Shown: in pieces, positions 4,817 to 5,308 of the stretch
Layout: each line of letters starts with the position of its first letter
Position numbering within the stretch: position 1 is the stretch's first letter
DNA from: Anaerolineales bacterium
GTDB lineage: Bacteria; Chloroflexota; Anaerolineae; Anaerolineales; E44-bin32
Reading direction: 5' to 3'
Assembly: GCA_030642885.1 (NCBI GenBank)
Contig: DAOWMX010000165.1
Coordinates: 1-5,308 of the forward strand
DNA length: 5,308 bases
Position numbers and translations under genes: made by a program
The notes under the pieces: model-generated
The model's database searches: none
Told to the model about the DNA's origin: nothing
What the model saw: only the letters and a program-made list of their open reading frames with translations

Positions 4817-5308
4817 TTTTAAAAAGGAATGGAAACACTTATATAACCCTACGAAAACGAAATTCACGATCGTAGATGTGCCGAAAATGCAGTTCCTGAT
4901 GGTAGATGGTCACGGCGATCCCAACACGGCTCAGGAATACCAGGATGCCCTCGAAGCGCTTTATGGTGTAGCTTACAAAATGAAGTTCATCAGCAAGAAG
5001 ACTCTGGAAAGAGACTATGTCGTTCCTCCGCTGGAAGGGCTTTGGTGGGCCGAAGATATGGAGACTTTCAGCACCGCGCGGGACAAAAGCCAGTGGGATT
5101 GGACGATGATGATCATGACCCCTGAATGGGTCACGGTGGACATGTTCGCAAATGCGGTCGAGCAGGTGCGCGAGGCCAAGAATCCACCGTCTTTAGAAAA
5201 AGTCCGCTTGGAGCAGTATCATGAGGGTTTGTCAGTACAAATCATGCATGTGGGCTCCTTCGATGACGAGGGACCTGTTCTAGCAGAGATGCACAGCGAG
5301 TTCATCCC
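4803..5308 (+). CDS. GyrI-like small-molecule-binding protein (runs off the right edge)
   Basis: The frame from the ATG at 4803 is open to the window edge (168 residues) and begins MTKIDFKKEWKHLYNP. The stretch FTIVDVPKMQFLMVDGHGDP (21-40), the helix with LEALYGVAYKMKF (50-62) and PPLEGLWW (75-82) are the pattern of the GyrI-like / Lin2189-type family, normally about 200-220 aa, so only the C-terminus is missing. The fold is the SHS2 module that also forms the ligand-binding part of multidrug sensors such as BmrR. Some family members have been reported to hydrolyse cyclopropane-containing genotoxins, and the EGLWW region is one of the most conserved parts. It has no DNA-binding domain here; PadR supplies that. 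GGAG (4792-4795) lies 7 bases upstream, inside padR. Expected to be cytosolic, sequestering or degrading the compound to which PadR responds; the substrate is unknown. Confidence 0.88.
   Translation, partial: MTKIDFKKEWKHLYNPTKTKFTIVDVPKMQFLMVDGHGDPNTAQEYQDALEALYGVAYKMKFISKKTLERDYVVPPLEGLWWAEDMETFSTARDKSQWDWTMMIMTPEWVTVDMFANAVEQVREAKNPPSLEKVRLEQYHEGLSVQIMHVGSFDDEGPVLAEMHSEFI

Noticed and set aside
1..5308. tRNA genes, CRISPR array, insertion sequence or attachment site
   Set aside because: No cloverleaf with a GTTC-type T arm, no spaced repeat series, no transposase-like frame and no target duplication was seen on either strand.

Overview
The window most likely comes from a bacterium of the phylum Chloroflexota, probably an Anaerolineae-type lineage. 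This is judged from protein style alone: a TPR-like fragment with the 'GIAAAKxGDKARAR...EAWWWLA...DDPxxR' pattern common there, a stand-alone MetE-like methyltransferase, a MetRS without an appended C-terminal tRNA-binding domain, and a PadR/GyrI-like pair. No rRNA, tRNA, transposase or CRISPR array was recognised. Base composition looks moderately GC-rich and fairly even, with AT-rich patches at promoters.

Layout. Bases 1-218 (minus) hold the N-terminal part of a TPR-like protein that runs off the left edge. Its promoter lies at 325-353. Between it and the next gene is a long hairpin directly after the metG stop codon. Bases 513-2291 (minus) encode a complete methionyl-tRNA synthetase. Its upstream region (2292-2562) holds a candidate promoter and a GC-rich, hairpin-rich leader ending in a terminator-like stem-loop. 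A second copy of one arm of that stem-loop lies upstream, which suggests attenuation. Bases 2563-2991 (minus) encode a small PEP-utilising (phosphohistidine swivel) protein. Its first ~24 residues look like the extreme N-terminus of a PEP synthase/pyruvate phosphate dikinase, joined straight to the swivel domain. Bases 3004-4038 (minus) encode a 344-aa MetE-core/UROD-like protein with zinc-ligand motifs, 12 bases upstream of the swivel gene and probably in the same operon. A divergent intergenic region (4039-4276) then carries a leftward promoter and a rightward promoter with a perfect 22-bp palindrome over its -10 element. Bases 4277-4816 (plus) encode a PadR-family repressor that overlaps by 14 bases a GyrI-like small-molecule-binding protein (4803 to the right edge).

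How the genes may work together. The leftward genes have a methionine theme: a candidate folate-independent methionine synthase of the core-MetE type, and the enzyme that loads methionine onto tRNA. They are separate transcription units if the promoter and terminator calls hold. The rightward pair looks like a self-regulated sensor/resistance module: PadR probably represses its own operon through the palindrome, and the GyrI-like protein would bind or hydrolyse the inducing compound. The least ordinary items are the possible metG attenuator, the shortened PEP-synthase-like gene and the palindromic operator.
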